A stretch of 64,000 nt of DNA from Telopea speciosissima. Lineage: Eukaryota > Streptophyta > Magnoliopsida > Proteales > Proteaceae. Position 1 is the stretch's first letter. Each line of letters opens with the position of its first letter. Below are positions 35,304-48,168 of this stretch, in pieces. The position numbers and the translations under genes are program-made. The notes beneath the pieces are model-generated. The model was not told the DNA's origin. It saw only the letters and a program-made list of their open reading frames with translations, and did no database searches. The stretch spans positions 51,338,540-51,402,539 of the forward strand of contig NC_057916.1 in NCBI RefSeq assembly GCF_018873765.1. The letters are read 5' to 3'.

Positions 35304-35838
35304 TCAGTTAGGAATATTTTATCTATTTTCGTTTCTTTATTTCAGCCATAGATAGCAGTGTTTAAGTCGAAGTTGAGTCCACAATAGAGTCCAACTCTAT
35401 TTCTGTTTCAAGGTAGGAATAGGATTTATTTTCTTTTAATTCTATAAAAGAGCTTGTACTCCCACGATGGAGAGCAGTTTTGAATGAATGAAATTTTCTT
35501 GGGTTAACTCGATGGCTGTTATGAGTGTTGCGTGCATCTCTTACCTCTTCTGATTACTTCTTCTCCTTTTTTGATTTGCTCTTTCTAATCTCTCTTCTTC
35601 TAACCAGATCCTTTTCTTTATCTCCTCCCCTTATTATTTTGTCAATCAGAAACTGCCTGTACCTCTGGTTCACTTTCGTTGAAGGTGTCACAGGCTGGAA
35701 CGACCTTTTTGAAGGTCGTATGATTGGCTGTAGTTTGGGCCGAGAGTTGAGGAAGATCTCCCTCTGCTAGAAGTGATTCACCACTACCAGTTTCAGAACG
35801 AAATCCAAAAGTGGGTTATGCAACCAAATCTGGAAACA
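35304..35838. other. LTR-tail-like sequence without a gene
   Basis: Contains ATTCTATAAAAGAGCTTGT (TATA-like) and TTTTGAATGAATGAAATTTTCTTGG, a pattern seen near LTR transcription ends, then a C/T-rich stretch. Its boundaries and family are not clear. Confidence 0.3.
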
Positions 35839-35853
35839 TCTCTGTCTCGTGTT

Positions 35854-38800
35854 TCTTTTTGGGTGAATAAAAAATTTCATTACCAAAAGGAGAAAGAAGA
35901 ATTACAAAGGGCCTAGAGGGGGAAAAGGAAAAAACAACCAGCCCTAGCATTAGATAGGGGGCCGGAGCAACAAAAGAAACATTTGAGAGGCCCCAGGAGT
36001 CAACAATGAGCCTGTTCCTTGGGGAGTCCAAACAACTAGAGGGGGGGACAAGAGATAACTTTGCTTTAATCTCAAAGGAAATGGAATCCCAAATCTTTTG
36101 ATAAGAACGAGAATTGGAGGTCCATTTCCTGATATTTCGCTCCATCCAAATATGGTTGAGAGTGGTACAGAAGGCCAACTTCCCTACCGCATCACAAATA
36201 GAGGAGCCAGCAAAGGTCATATCAATCCAAATCCACTCTCTAGAGAAGGGAAGAATCCTTCTACGGCCTGGACAGCACTTGAGGAGGATGCCTTTCCAGA
36301 TAGCAGCAGCAGTAGGGCATTCAAAGAAGAGATGACACAAGTCTTCAGTATTGTTCCAGCAGAGGCAGCAAGCAAAGGAGACGGATCTAAAGATTATGGA
36401 GGAAAGCCTGGGTTGGGAGGCAGTTGTTGAAGACTCTCCAGGCTATAAAGTAGTAGCGAGGGATGTGATGCTTGAACCAAAGAAGCTTGTGCCAAGGGGC
36501 TAACTGGCCTTTCAAGCGAATGAAGTTCCAAGCTGCCTTGGAGGAGAAGAGGCCGAAGCTGTTTGCTAACCAAAGAACACAATCACCTCGGGAAGCAGGC
36601 CTTCTTGGAATAGAGGGGAGCTCATTCCAAATAAGGCTAAGAGAAGTGTCAGAGGGGGGAGGAGCCCAGCTATCATGAGAAAGAATATCAGCAACCAATG
36701 AGAGCCTATGAAGGCTCGAGGTATAAATGGAATGAGGAGTGACCTGATGGAGAAGAATCCCTAAAGGGTGCCAATTGTCCAGCCAAAGGAATGTAGAGAG
36801 ACCATCACCAACCTGGGATTGAATGACCTAAAGAACAAGGTGGCGGCAAGTAAGAATTTTCCTCCAGACCCAAGAAGCATTCGAAGAAGAGGAAACCGTC
36901 CATATAGAGTCATGGTGAAGAGGACCCAAATAAATCCAATCAACCCAGATGCTTTTCTTCTTGGTGGCAATCTTCCAAATAAGCATGATGATACCCATTG
37001 TGTTCACCTCTTTGAATCCTCGGATGTCCAGGCCACCCTCCTTCTTAGGGAGACACACAGCAGCCCAGCTCAAGGATGGAGAAATCTAGTGGAATCATTG
37101 CCCTTCCAGAGGAAGGAAGCCATGAGAGCTTCTAAGGACTTGATGGTGGCCTAAGGTAGCCCATAAATACCAGACCAGTAGATATAGGATGACTCCAAGA
37201 CAGATTTAATAAGGATCAATCTACCTGCATAGGAGAGAAGTTTGCTTTTCCAGAGTTGAAGCCTTTTCCTGATCAGATCAAGCATAGTGGTGTAGTGGTG
37301 AGCAGTAAGCCTTGCTGGGATCAAAGGAATCCCCAAGTACTTAATTGAAAATTGGCCCTCAAGGAAACCTAATTTGGCAAAAAGATCAACTTTGACTGTC
37401 TCAGAGACCCCAGCCAAGAAGATAAGAGACTTTGAAGGGTTGATGCGCAGACCCGAGAGGTCATGGAAATGTTGAAGATAACATAAAATACACTCAAGAG
37501 AGGCAATTGAGGCCTTGGAGAATATCATCAGATCATCTGCAAAGGCCAAATGAGTAAGCTTAAGGGCTTTACACTTGGCCATAGGCACAATGAGCTACTG
37601 ATCAGTGCAAATCTGAATCTCTCTGGAAAGGACTTCCATAGCCAAGGTGAACAAGTAAGGGGACAGAGGACAGCCTCGGCAAATTCCTACAGAAGCACCA
37701 AAATAACCCACCGGGCTACCATTGACCAGAACCGAGAACTTAGGGGAAGAAATGCAGGAGCTAATCCAGTTAACAAAATGCAGAGGGAACCCCATTTTAG
37801 TCATCACCTGAGCAAAAAAGTCCCACCTTAGGGAGTCAAAGGCCTTTTGAATGTCAATCTTCAAGAGGATGGAGGGGGAGTGATTTTTCCGATCAAACCC
37901 TCTAACTAAATCATTACACAGAAGGATGTTGTCCGAGATATTCCTACCAGGGATGAAGGCTGTTTGGTTATCATTGACCAAGTCATTCACTACACCTTTC
38001 CTACGAGTAATAATCTTAGCAATGAACTTGTAAAGAAGATTGCAAAGAGCAATGGGCCTAAAGTCATTCATGGCAATAGCTCCTTCCTTTTTGGGGATGA
38101 GGCAAAGAAAGGTGTTGTTGATCCCTATAATTTGACTTGGGTTGAGAAAGAAGCTTTCAATGGCAGCAACAAGGTCAGATTTAATGATTTCCCATGCAGC
38201 TAAGAAAAACCCCATGCTAAAGCCATCCGGACCCAGGGCGCCATTGACTTTGAGAGAGTGAATAGCTGCCACAATTTCATCTTCTTTAGGGATGGAACTC
38301 AAAGAATCAAGGTAGCCAAGACCAATAAACTTGTTAAGTAGATGATCCGGGATTGGGACAAGACTCTCCTGAGGACTAGAGAAGATGCTCTGGAAGTGCT
38401 GAACAGCCAAGTCTTTAATGTCTTTTACAGAATTGACAAGAGATCCATCCGGGCGAGAGAGCTGAATAATGGAGTTTGCATTAAGCCTAGCCTTCACAGA
38501 ACAATGAAAATAGGCCGTGTTTGAATCTCCCAAATCCAGCCAGTTGATCCTTGATTTTTTCTTAAGAAAACTTTCTTCCCTAGCAAGCAGAGCAGAGAGC
38601 TGAGATGAGACTTCTTTCTCTTCCATAGCCGGGGAATCATTTAGGAAATCAGTTTGAAGACAAGCCTGTAAGGAAGCAAGCCTTTCTTTACACTCAACTA
38701 CTTGATGAGAAATGTTGCCAAAGACTTTTAGGTTCCAATCTTTAAGAGCAGCCTTAACATTTTTGAGCTTTCTAGAGAAAGCAATGAGAGGGGTAGAGAA

Positions 38801-39619
38801 GGCATACACAGGCTTATCCCAGGCTTCTTGCACAACAGATAAGAAAGTTGGGTGAGAGGACCACATGTCAAAGAATTTGAAGGGCTTAGGGCTAAAAGAA
38901 GTGAAAGGTTGAATGTCTAAGGAGATGGGGGAATGATCAGAGATGTTTGGGTTGTCAAAAGAAGCTTGAGAGGAAGGGAAGGCTACCAACCACTCTTCAT
39001 TAACAACGAATCTGTCCAACGTACAAGCAATGCAATTGCTTCCAACCCTTTTGTTGCTCCAAGTGAGGGGGAAGCCAGTCCATCTAAGATCATCTGCCCC
39101 TATATCCTCAATGCAGTCATTAAAGGAATTCATAGCCTCCAAAACCAAATGGTCCCCACCCTATTTTTCATGGCTGGATCTGATAATGTTGAAATCCCCT
39201 CCCACCCCCCACGGCAAAGAGCCAACTTGGGCAGCCAAAGACCTGAGATCAATCCATAGAGCAGTCCTATCAACTGAGTAATTTAGGGCATACACCACAG
39301 TAAGGTAAAAGGAAAACTAGCCCAGGCAATCAAAAATCATGGTGTGCATGAACTGAGAGGAGGAAGAACAAAGGGAGATGGAGATTCTGCTAGGGTCCCA
39401 TAAAACCCAAATACAGCCATTGGAGTGGTGCAGGTAGTTTGAAAGAAGCGACCAGCCCGGGGCGATAGAGTTGAGAATTTTGGAAGAATTAGGCTCTTTG
39501 ATATGGGTTTTAAGTAGGCAATAGAACCAAGACTGAGACAATCAAATTCGAGAGTGAATAGCGGATTGCTTAGAGCGAGAATTGAGCCCTCGGGTGTTCC
39601 ATAAGAGGCCACGGATCAT
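35854..39619 (-). pseudogene. LINE ORF2: endonuclease and reverse transcriptase
   Basis: Starts at the ATG at 39619 (MIRGLLWNTRGLNSRSKQ), an AP-type endonuclease start. The endonuclease ends with SDHSPISL near 38930. The RT domain covers about 38150-37150 with NDFRPIALCN and QTAFIPGR, and catalytic FADD at 37532-37543. A Cys/His zinc-binding C-terminal part (HLFFECP, about 36325) follows. From 39619 to 37151 all pieces share one frame, with stops near 39542, 39317, 39165 and at 37595 and 37151. Frame changes occur between about 37080 and 36390. The reading then continues open to the element's end. Confidence 0.85.
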
Positions 39620-39779
39620 TTAGGAAAGGGGGAGGAGGAGCAACGATGACTCAAGGAGCCTGGTTAGAACCGCCCATGACCTGGTTTCGTTGTGATGGGG
39701 CCGCCGATAAAGGCTTCTAAGGGGCTAGCAATTGCAGGGGGAGGATGAGGGGAACAGGGGATCGCAGGATGGGAGGCTA

Positions 39780-41390
39780 TCAGGTGGAGAAGAAGATAGG
39801 AGAGGTGGGTTTGGATAAGGACCAAGAAGAGAGGGACTGCCCGACCCAATAAGTGAACTGGGTAAAATTTGAATATGACCCGACCCAGAGGGTGAAAAAG
39901 CTTGACCCGACCCAGAAGAACCCAGAGTGAAAGAACCAGGGGCAGAATCTGATTGGACAAAGGACTTGAGAGGAGGACCCCACCAAGTCAAGGCCAGTTG
40001 AAGACCCAATGAAAGGGTACAAAGAAGTCATCGAAGGGAAAAGGGGGAGATCATCTCTTGTAGACGAAGCCTCAGGAGCATAGACCTCTGTAGCAAACAA
40101 GGGCACAGGCGCACAGGTGGAAAAGCTCAAAAGACCTACAAGGTTTCTCTAAGCAGTCGCCACACTCGAAACGTTGGGAGAAGAAGTAGCAACTCCAGAG
40201 CCAAGAGTGGAAAGGCTAGAAGAGCTGCCCTCTACCATACGAGATCTGCTTCTCGGTAAGACATCAAATTGGGGTTTTTTGGGGCAAGAGAGGGGCTCCG
40301 TACAGTGTGCATCCTCAGCTGAAGAGAGCAGGCTGAACCTGTTCTGAGCATCAGCCCAGCGCTGATCCTTCGATTGTGACTGGCCATTTGAACTTTTTGG
40401 CATAGTCATCTTCTTCTTCCAACGGAGATTCCGGTATTGGAAATGAGATCTACCACGAGAGGGAGACCTAGCAACAACTGCACGGTGGAGATCATCAGGG
40501 GGACCATCGCAGAGATTGGGGTCGAGGCCAACCGGAATAGCTCCAACACTGCCGCCGAGAGCTTCTCCAGCAGAAAGAGAGAGAGTAGCACGAGGGCCCA
40601 AGTCATCAGCACCAAAGGGCTTTCCCGAATGGGCACAGAGGATAGACTCGTGCCCAAAGACATTACAAACCAGGCACTGAGGAGGCTTCCAGTCGAAGTG
40701 CACCTCCTGCTCAAAATAATACTCTTCACCTTCAGAGACAGCGACGAAGGAAGGCAGGGGGTCTGCCGCCTAGACTTTGACACAAATGCGCGCATCAGCA
40801 AGACGGTCCTTATGCCTGGTTCTCAGGTCCGAGAAAAGAGGCTTTCCCAGCACAGAGCCAATAGAACTGAGCCCTTCCGAGCACCAAAAGTGTAGAGGTA
40901 ACCCGGGAAGGGATACCCACAGAGGGATTGAGGAAAGGTCCACACGCCGAAGTTGAAGCTGAGGACTCCAATGGCGCAAGAAGATTGGCATTTTCCAAAC
41001 TTCCCAAGGCCCACCTTCGAGAGCATGCAGCTTGTCCAGGGAGGAGGTGAATTTCAATATGAAAAAACCATTTTCAAGTAAGTAAGTGTCAAGAGTTCCC
41101 TGAGGGCGCCATTGTTTCGAAAGAGAGAGCTTGACCAGGTGGAAAGGAGGGCGACGACCCAGGAAGTTACCAACTAGGCAATCTTCCCACAACTTTGCTT
41201 CGGCTTCCAAAATATCAGGGGAGCACACAACGACTTTCGAAGAGCCAACAGAAGCAGGGGGTACAAAGTGAAGCGAAAGGCCATCAGAGCTAGAGGAGGA
41301 ATTGCTAGCAAGGAGGGAGCTCCAAAAAACAGGAGGAGGGGCAGATGGGTGAGGAGAAATGGAGGCAGAAGGACAAGGAGATGAGGTCAT
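39780..41390 (-). pseudogene. LINE ORF1: DUF4283-like nucleic-acid binding protein
   Basis: One frame of about 537 codons from the ATG at 41390 (MTSSPCPSASISPHPS). Ser/Pro-rich start, a DUF4283-like core around 41230-40780 (GPWEVWKMPIFLRHW), a CX2CX4HX4C knuckle (CLVCNVFGHESILC) near 40680, and a Ser-rich tail. In-frame TAG stops follow ICVKV (about 40769) and SSVATA (40149). The first is a likely Gln-to-stop change. No frameshift seen. ORF1 lies upstream of ORF2 as in plant L1 elements. Confidence 0.8.
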
Positions 41391-41591
41391 AGTGTGAGCG
41401 AGGAGAGAAGAGGAAAGGATCAGGCCTGCCGAAAGGCCGGCAAGGGAGGGACAATGGGAAAGGATCAGGCCTACCGGAAGACCGGCAAGGGAGGGGGAGG
41501 GGGAGAGGAGCTGTTCATTCTCATTATCATCACAGACCCATATTGACTAGCAATCACAGATCCTGGTTTTTTTCTGTCTCTGTCTCATGTT

Positions 41592-43623
41592 ACCGCCCCA
41601 ATTATGTTCATATAATTCTCTTTCGGTTGTTGATGCTTGGTGATGCTAAGGCCTGTAATCGGTGGAGAATCGAGTTACCGCCCTTCGCTTGAAATCTTGA
41701 GTTGATTGGGTTCCTAACGAAGGAGTTCTCTTCTTTGAACCTTGCTGGTTTTCCCGTTTTGAAATTCAGGGTTTCTATTAATCGAATGAAGAAGAAGATG
41801 CAATTTTTCTTATTCAAGTAAGGACATAGTCCTCTATTTACTTTCCAACCCTTGTTTCTGAGTTTTGTTCTGTTTTGTCCCTAATCTTCTGAAATTCCAA
41901 ATTTGCTCCTCCCATTAACACGTTATAGCTCATTTCACTTGTCATTTTTTTTTATATAGTTGTTTCCATTAAATTATGATTCTGCCACTCCTCCTTTACA
42001 ACTTCAGATTAATTACAATTCTGCCATTGCTCTTTAAAAATCTTAGTTTATCTACTAATTTGCCGTTCAACTTTGGATTTGAGTGCTTCTTTTCTTGGGT
42101 GGGCCCTTAAGCAAACCAATAAGGGTTATTCCAACCCAGGTCTGCATTAGGTAGGAGTGTGGATTCCAAAAATACATTAAAACCCTAATGATTGGGAATT
42201 GAAGCCCATGACAAACCTATCATCTAAGTTGGAGGAGATGGTTTTTAGGATACCAAGCACTTGAAGTTGCCTCTTATTGGCTACAGTGCATGGAGACACC
42301 CCCTTTTCTCGCACAATAATATGTAACTCATTAATGCCACCACAATTACTTTGTTCACCTGAAATGGTGGATCACTTGATTGGTAGGGCTGAGATCTACA
42401 GAATATATGCCCAATGGGTGGGTATTTGGAGCAATCTGTATGCCATTCATTCAATTGAAGGTGTTTTATTGCTGCTGGATGCCTTATTGGCTCCTTAGAA
42501 GAGTACCCTGCTGTTGTTGCAGTAGTTGTTGGCCTGAGAAGAACAGAAAACAACCTGTGGCTCAGTTTTCCTATGGTGTTTTGCTGAAACTTTCAAGCCC
42601 TTCAAACTCCAGATCCACCCATCAACTGTTGCTGAAACCTTGAGGGTTCAATCAGAACTCCAACCCCTTCCTTCAATGATGAACATCTTAGGGTTAGGTT
42701 TGTCTATATCAGTTAGTTACTATTTCGGAATCGTACTTTCTAATTCCATGACCTGTTGATATTTCAGCATCTATCCATTAAGTTTTGCTGAGAATTTGAG
42801 GATTGTTTTACCCCTATATTACCTACCTTCGACCAGTTTATCATCCATATTTGAGAAGTCTAGTTTCTATTTTGCTGATTGAATAGTTTCTGGTAGAAGT
42901 TCATCCTATACTGCCAGCCGACAGTCAAGTCTGGTCCGAGTTTTGTAACCTGTGATTGTATATACCAATTCTTATTGTGTTGGGGAATTAATAAAGTACA
43001 TACTCTGTTATCTATTTACTGTTAGGGTGAGTTATCAATTTCTGTTATTGGGGCTTTGCTGTAATATCTTACTGTTGACATATAGTGATCCTACTCGGAG
43101 AATAGTGTTTAGTTGGCTATTGTAAATATTTTCACAATTTTTAGACTTCAACAATCTCTGGATGTGGAGGGATTGGGCTTCTTTCCACAAAAATTTGGTA
43201 ACCATAGTTGTTATGTGAGAAAAGTAATGTTTCATGGACAGCAATGGTTTCCTGCTACAACCAGAGCAGCCGCTTCCAAGAAGCATTGAACATTTTGTGA
43301 TGGAGGAAAAGTGAAGCTCTCTCTTTCCTCTCGCTCTGAAGTCACCCGTCTCCCTCGTAGCGATCTCACCCCCAACTCTCCCGCAGCGATCTCCCCCTTC
43401 CCCTACCCCACACTCCTCTCCGACTCTCCCGCAGCACTATCTTTCCCCATCCCTTGTGAATCCGTGATCAAACCATCGGGATCTCCCTCTAATGTAGAAT
43501 CTGGCCAGAGAAAGAGACACGAGAAGGCCCATCGGATCAGGCCCCTTTATGGGCCAGAGATGGACCAGGCCAGGCCCCTTCCTGGGCTAGAAGACCCAAG
43601 TTGAAGACTAAAACACTGATCAC
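41592..43623. other. No gene recognised
   Basis: Non-repetitive looking sequence, A/T-rich in the first half. Short open frames only, none with a known motif. 43310-43600 is C/T-rich with two copies of a CTCTCCCGCAGC(A/G) phrase. Confidence 0.35.
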
Positions 43624-43647
43624 GTCACTGTTCACGTGAACAGTGAC
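43624..43647. repeat. Perfect 24-bp palindrome centred on a G-box
   Basis: GTCACTGTTCAC followed at once by its complement GTGAACAGTGAC. The centre is CACGTG. It lies at the left edge of LTR-like sequence. Confidence 0.8.
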
Positions 43648-44640
43648 AAAGCCAAATATGCCCCATGATTTTGAGAAGATTCTCCTTTGACCAGTCAAGT
43701 AGGATTGGTGCAATTAAGTAGTTTCTATAATTATTAGTTTCTAATTTATTTGCATGTGGCTGAATTATAAAGCCAAGTAGTTTAAGTTGGTTATTTTCCA
43801 TTTTAGATTAGATTTAGTAGTTTCTATTTTGCAAAGTTTCTATTTTAAATTAGTTCTTAGTCTTAGAAAGTTTCTATTTCATTGTAAGCTTGCCTAACCT
43901 ATTAATAGGCATGATATCTTAATAAAAAGGTAGAGTTTTAGTAAAAAGATTATCCTGGCCATATTAGCCATCAGTTATGGGAGTTTCTCCTATACTCAAC
44001 AGTTGGGATAGCTATGGGTGAGAGACCCAGGCTGAGAAGGCCATCCCTTACCCCTTTCTTCTTCTACCCTTCCATCTTCTCTGCCTCTCCATTGATCCCT
44101 AAGTGCTGTTGTGCTATTGTGACTGCTTCAACCTTTTGAGAAGGATACTCGAGTGCTATTGCTGCTGCTGCTATTCTTCAGTAAAGAGGATCGATCCACC
44201 TTGTTGCTGACCTATTGCTGGTCTGCACTCTGTTTCCAGCAAGGTTTTGGGGATTGAATCACAACCACAAGGGGCCTGCTCGATCTCAGTTTGAGCCCAT
44301 TCTGAAGGCTGGTTTGCTCTATAGGCTAGTACCTTCTAATTCTGAACCAAACCCTGCTGGGTTTCTGAGCATCATTCCACCCCACCATCCACTCCACTCA
44401 ACTTCACTTTCACCCCATTCCACTGGCTGGATCTGACCTAACCCTTAACCTTCTATATTAGAATCACCCTACAGATCTCTTAATCACACCCTCTGATTTA
44501 GTTGGGATTTTCTACAGAGTTTCTTCTCTTTATAAACCCTACTCGACCTGAGTTTGGCTCTCTTCTATTGGCTGGATTAGTTCCTATAGAAAAGTTTCCT
44601 TAACTTTCTAATTTGGTTGCCTACTGAAGATTTGAAGTCT
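43648..44640 (+). repeat. LTR-like sequence, family not assigned
   Basis: Repeated TAGTTTCTATTTT phrases, then CTAACCTATTAATAGGC, CTTAATAAAAAGG and a later C/T-rich part with CTGCTGCTGCTATT. The texture is that of a plant LTR (A/T-rich part, polyadenylation-like signal, C/T-rich leader). No PBS or internal region is visible. Confidence 0.35.
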
Positions 44641-45639
44641 GATTGTATTTCCCTGGGTTAATTGGGACTGATTCCATTCTAAATTGGTCTTACATTACCC
44701 TCCCACTGACTACCATGCAGTGTTTCTTTTTATCCCTCGAATCATTCGCGCTTTCAAGAACCTCCTATTTGTCTCGCCCTTTTGCTACCAGGGTAGAGAT
44801 CGAAGGCTCCAACTACATCGCTCGGCCACCAAAAGCGCAGGATAGGGAGGGGGGAAAAAAAGAGTTTCCCCCATCAAACCAATCGACGGTCACTTTGTGG
44901 TGTGTTGCAATCCCTCGCCTTCTCCATTGAGGCTCCAGCAACGCTCTCCCAAACCCCTGACCCCCTCTTGTCAGGCCCTCTAACCCCAACCTAGACCTTC
45001 TCTTCCCAACCCCTACCCTCTATTCCCAAGCTCTGTCTCCCCAACCTAGACCTTCCCTTCCCAAGCCCCGACTCCCCAATCCCTACCCTGCCCTCTACAC
45101 TCTCCCCTCAAATCTTCTCCCCCCTGCCCAATTCTGAATCCCATATCCCACAAACTTCTCGCTCCCACCCCCCTACAACCTCGCCGCAATACCTCATATA
45201 AGCCTCTCCCCCTCTACTTCTTGTGTTAGTTTGGGCAAGTTGTATCATTGGTCTCAAGTGTCTATGTTAGACCATGCAGGAGGTCTTTCTTTTTCTATAT
45301 CCCGTTCTGAATTCCTGACGACTTTGCACATGGTTATATGCTTGTCTAAAGTATTGAGATTATCTATTTAATGCATCAAAGACCTTTTCTCTCTTCTATC
45401 CTATACTATCCTTAACATTTTTTAAAGGAAAAGGATCATTAATTGGGCTAATAGCCCCTGCGCCTAGACTCATGAGGGTACAAAATGACCACCCCCACCC
45501 CCCATGATACCTTCGTGCATGCTCTCATTAGCCACCGCACATGTGCAAGCCCTAGAGGCCCATGTAGCGTTCTATTTACCTATTGCATGGATCCTTTTCC
45601 ATGAGTTCTTAAAACTATTGTTCCATGGCCTATCAACCT
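44641..45639. other. C-rich low-complexity stretch, no gene
   Basis: From about 44940 to 45230 the plus strand repeats phrases like CCCAACCTAGACCTTC and CCAACCCCTACCCTC. Nothing coding recognised. Confidence 0.4.
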
Positions 45640-46145
45640 TTTTCTGGAGCGTTCCCTGTATGTGATGTGCCTCATTGTCGTCTGGATACAGTGTCAAGTA
45701 GTAGACACGGGCTCACGCACAATGATCATGTGTGTGTTAAGAACCCAGCCCAAAAGTGTATGATTAGATTAGCATTATGGAACATTGGATCTTTAAAGGG
45801 TAAGAGTCTGGAATTGATAGATGTTATGAGTAGAAGAAGGATTAACATTGCTTGTATTCAAGAGACAAGATAGAAGGTAAAAAAGCTAAGGTTTTGAATG
45901 ACTTTTAAGCTTTGGTATTTAGAAAACCAAAATAATAAATGTGGAGTGGGTATATTGGTAGACAAAGATCTAAAGGATGATGTGGTGGATGTTAAAAGAG
46001 TTGGAGATAGGATTATATCCATCAAACTTATGTTGGAGAAAGAGGTTGTCATTACAATTAACACCTACGCACCCCAAGTAGGATTGGATGAAAGTAGTAA
46101 GTTACAATTTTGGAAACACATGGATGGATTAATGCAAGGCCTTGG

Positions 46146-47877
46146 TGATGCAGATTCATCACCAAATAGGAATTGTTTGCTTAGGAATAAGTCTAATGTT
46201 GGGTTATATACATGTTAGGCCTTTGATACCATGGGTTTCCAATGTAATAGGTCACTCTTATGGACCTAAAGTATGGGTAATAGGGTTGCATACAGGATTA
46301 ACTATTTTAATTCCTTACATAGCTTCATTTTTATGTAATTAATGGTAATGTGATCACTTAAGTGATCATGTGACTTGGTTAAGTGGTCATGTGACAACTT
46401 CAGTGGTCATGTGTGATGTGACTGATTGTTTTGTAAGTTGGGTTAGATTAGGACTCTATAAGTCCAGTCATGTTTTGAGTCTATTTCCTTCAGTATTTTA
46501 GTTTCTTAGGCAGTTTAGGTTACCTGATAGGTTAAGGATTGGGTTAGGTCTTTCCTTTTTAGTGTAGGAGTCTATTTTTGAGCCTTGTATATAAAGTTGT
46601 AGGGGGACAAGCATTAGACACGAATTTTGCTAATGAAAAGGCTTTTTGCTGCTCTCTTCCTTTGAAGACTGTCTTGTGTTTGATCAAGACTGGTGGGATT
46701 GGTGTTTGATCCAATCGACACTTTGCGATGTGAAGCTCGGGTGGTTCTTTTGAAGCTACTTTCAAGTTCTAGTTCAAGATCTGATTTTTATTCAAGTTTT
46801 CACCTTCAAACAAGCTGCTGCCAAGGAAATTCTGCAACAACAGTGAGTTTGACTCAACTCCATCCCCAACAAAGCTTCTTCTAATCCTCCGTACACCCAA
46901 ACCCTAGATTCCCCCTTTTGTTTATAAATTTCCCCAATACCCAAATCCTGTCCAGGCCATTCCAGCCAGCCACGAAACCCCAAACTTGAATTGAATACTC
47001 CTCTGCCCCCATTGAAGAGCTCGATCCAAATTGCAGCCCCATCCTCCCATTGAAACCCTAGCAAACCTCACTTCCCGTAATTTCTCAAAACCCTAAACTT
47101 CACTCAGCCTTAACCATCCAAGCTGCTGCTGCTCATTTTTTTATGGTGTTTCGTGGGCTAAAATCTTCCTTTTTTGAAGAAGTCGATGAAAAAGTAGCTC
47201 AAAAGGTGGACATAAAGGTGAACAAAAAGGTATTTGATTAGTCTGCTAGCGAGCTTAGGGCGCTAGCTGGTTGACTTCTCTTTGCTTGCGTCACAGTTTT
47301 CTCAAAAAGCACCCTAGAATCCATCTTCTTCAGCTTTTCAAAAACCCTAAACCTAACTTGCTGCCTATTCATTCCAGCATACTTCCTACCATTAAAACTT
47401 AACGTAATCTTCACTGGAAGACTCCCCTACATCAACTTAGCATATTAAAACTTAACGTAACCTTCACTGGTAGACTCCCCTACATCAACTTGGCATAACC
47501 CTACCATCAAACCCTAACCCTATTTTTGGCCTACTTGATTACTGTTCATAGCATATCCTGATTGTTTAGATCCTAGTTTGACTTTTCAAACCAAGGACTA
47601 CATTAAGTGGTATATGACAACTTAAGTGGTCATGCGACTATTTAATCAAGTCACATGATCACTTAAGTGATCACATGACCACTAATTACATAAAAATAAA
47701 ACTAAGGAAGGAATTACAACAGCTAATCCCGTATGCAACCCAATTACCCATACTTTAGGTCCATAAGAGTGACCTATTACATTGGAAACCCAAGGTATCA
47801 AAGGCCCAACATATATATAACCCAACCCTAGACTTATTCCTAAGCAAACAAGCCCTATTGGTGATGAATCTGCATCA
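46146..47877. mobile_element. 1.7-kb foldback element with about 240-bp inverted ends
   Basis: The left end TGATGCAGATTCATCACCAA and the right end complement TGATGCAGATTCATCACCAA introduce inverted repeats that stay similar for about 240 bp (46146-46385 and 47640-47877). A 5-bp direct repeat CTTGG flanks it (46141-46145 and 47878-47882). Each arm contains the perfect palindrome TGATCACTTAAGTGATCA (46351-46368, 47656-47673). The middle has LTR-like signals (TATATAAAG near 46590) and a 58-bp tandem repeat (about 47394-47510). No coding frame recognised. TG...CA ends plus 5-bp duplication suggest integrase-mediated insertion. Confidence 0.75.
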
Positions 47878-48168
47878 CTTGGTCAAGGAGAAAAGATTAT
47901 TATAGGGGGTGATCTAAACAAGCATGTTGGGAGAGATCATAAAGGATATCAAGGGGTGCATGGAGGATATGGGTTTGGAGAAAGGAAAGAGGGAGTATCA
48001 GTTTTAGACTTTGCAGTAGCTTATGATCTTTCCATTGTGAAGACTTTCTACAAAAGAGGAGCATCTGGTTACCTACAAAAGTGGGCATCATACCAGATAA
48101 ATAGATTTCTTCCTAACAAGAAGGTCCGACAAACTATTTTGTAAGGACTGTAAGGTTATTCATGAGGA

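Larger units (their letters stand above)
35839..41591 (-). mobile_element. L1-type LINE, near full length
   Basis: A minus-strand non-LTR element bounded by a 15-bp direct repeat with one mismatch: TCTCTGTCTCGTGTT at 35839-35853 and TCTCTGTCTCATGTT at 41577-41591. The 3' end on the minus strand reads ...TTTTTTATTCACCCAAAAAGA, a short A-rich tail. The 5' untranslated part (41391-41576) carries a roughly 50-bp direct repeat with the motif CAGGCCT. ORF1 and ORF2 are both present with few changes. The intact target duplication points to a fairly recent insertion. Confidence 0.87.

Noticed and set aside
36098..36430. Plus-strand frames across the LINE (36098-36430, 36768-37154, 40437-40895)
   Set aside because: They are complements of ORF1/ORF2 coding sequence on the minus strand.
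42277..42643. Possible small genes at 42277-42643 and 44643-44930
   Set aside because: No recognisable domain, no homologue in the window, and composition like surrounding noncoding DNA.
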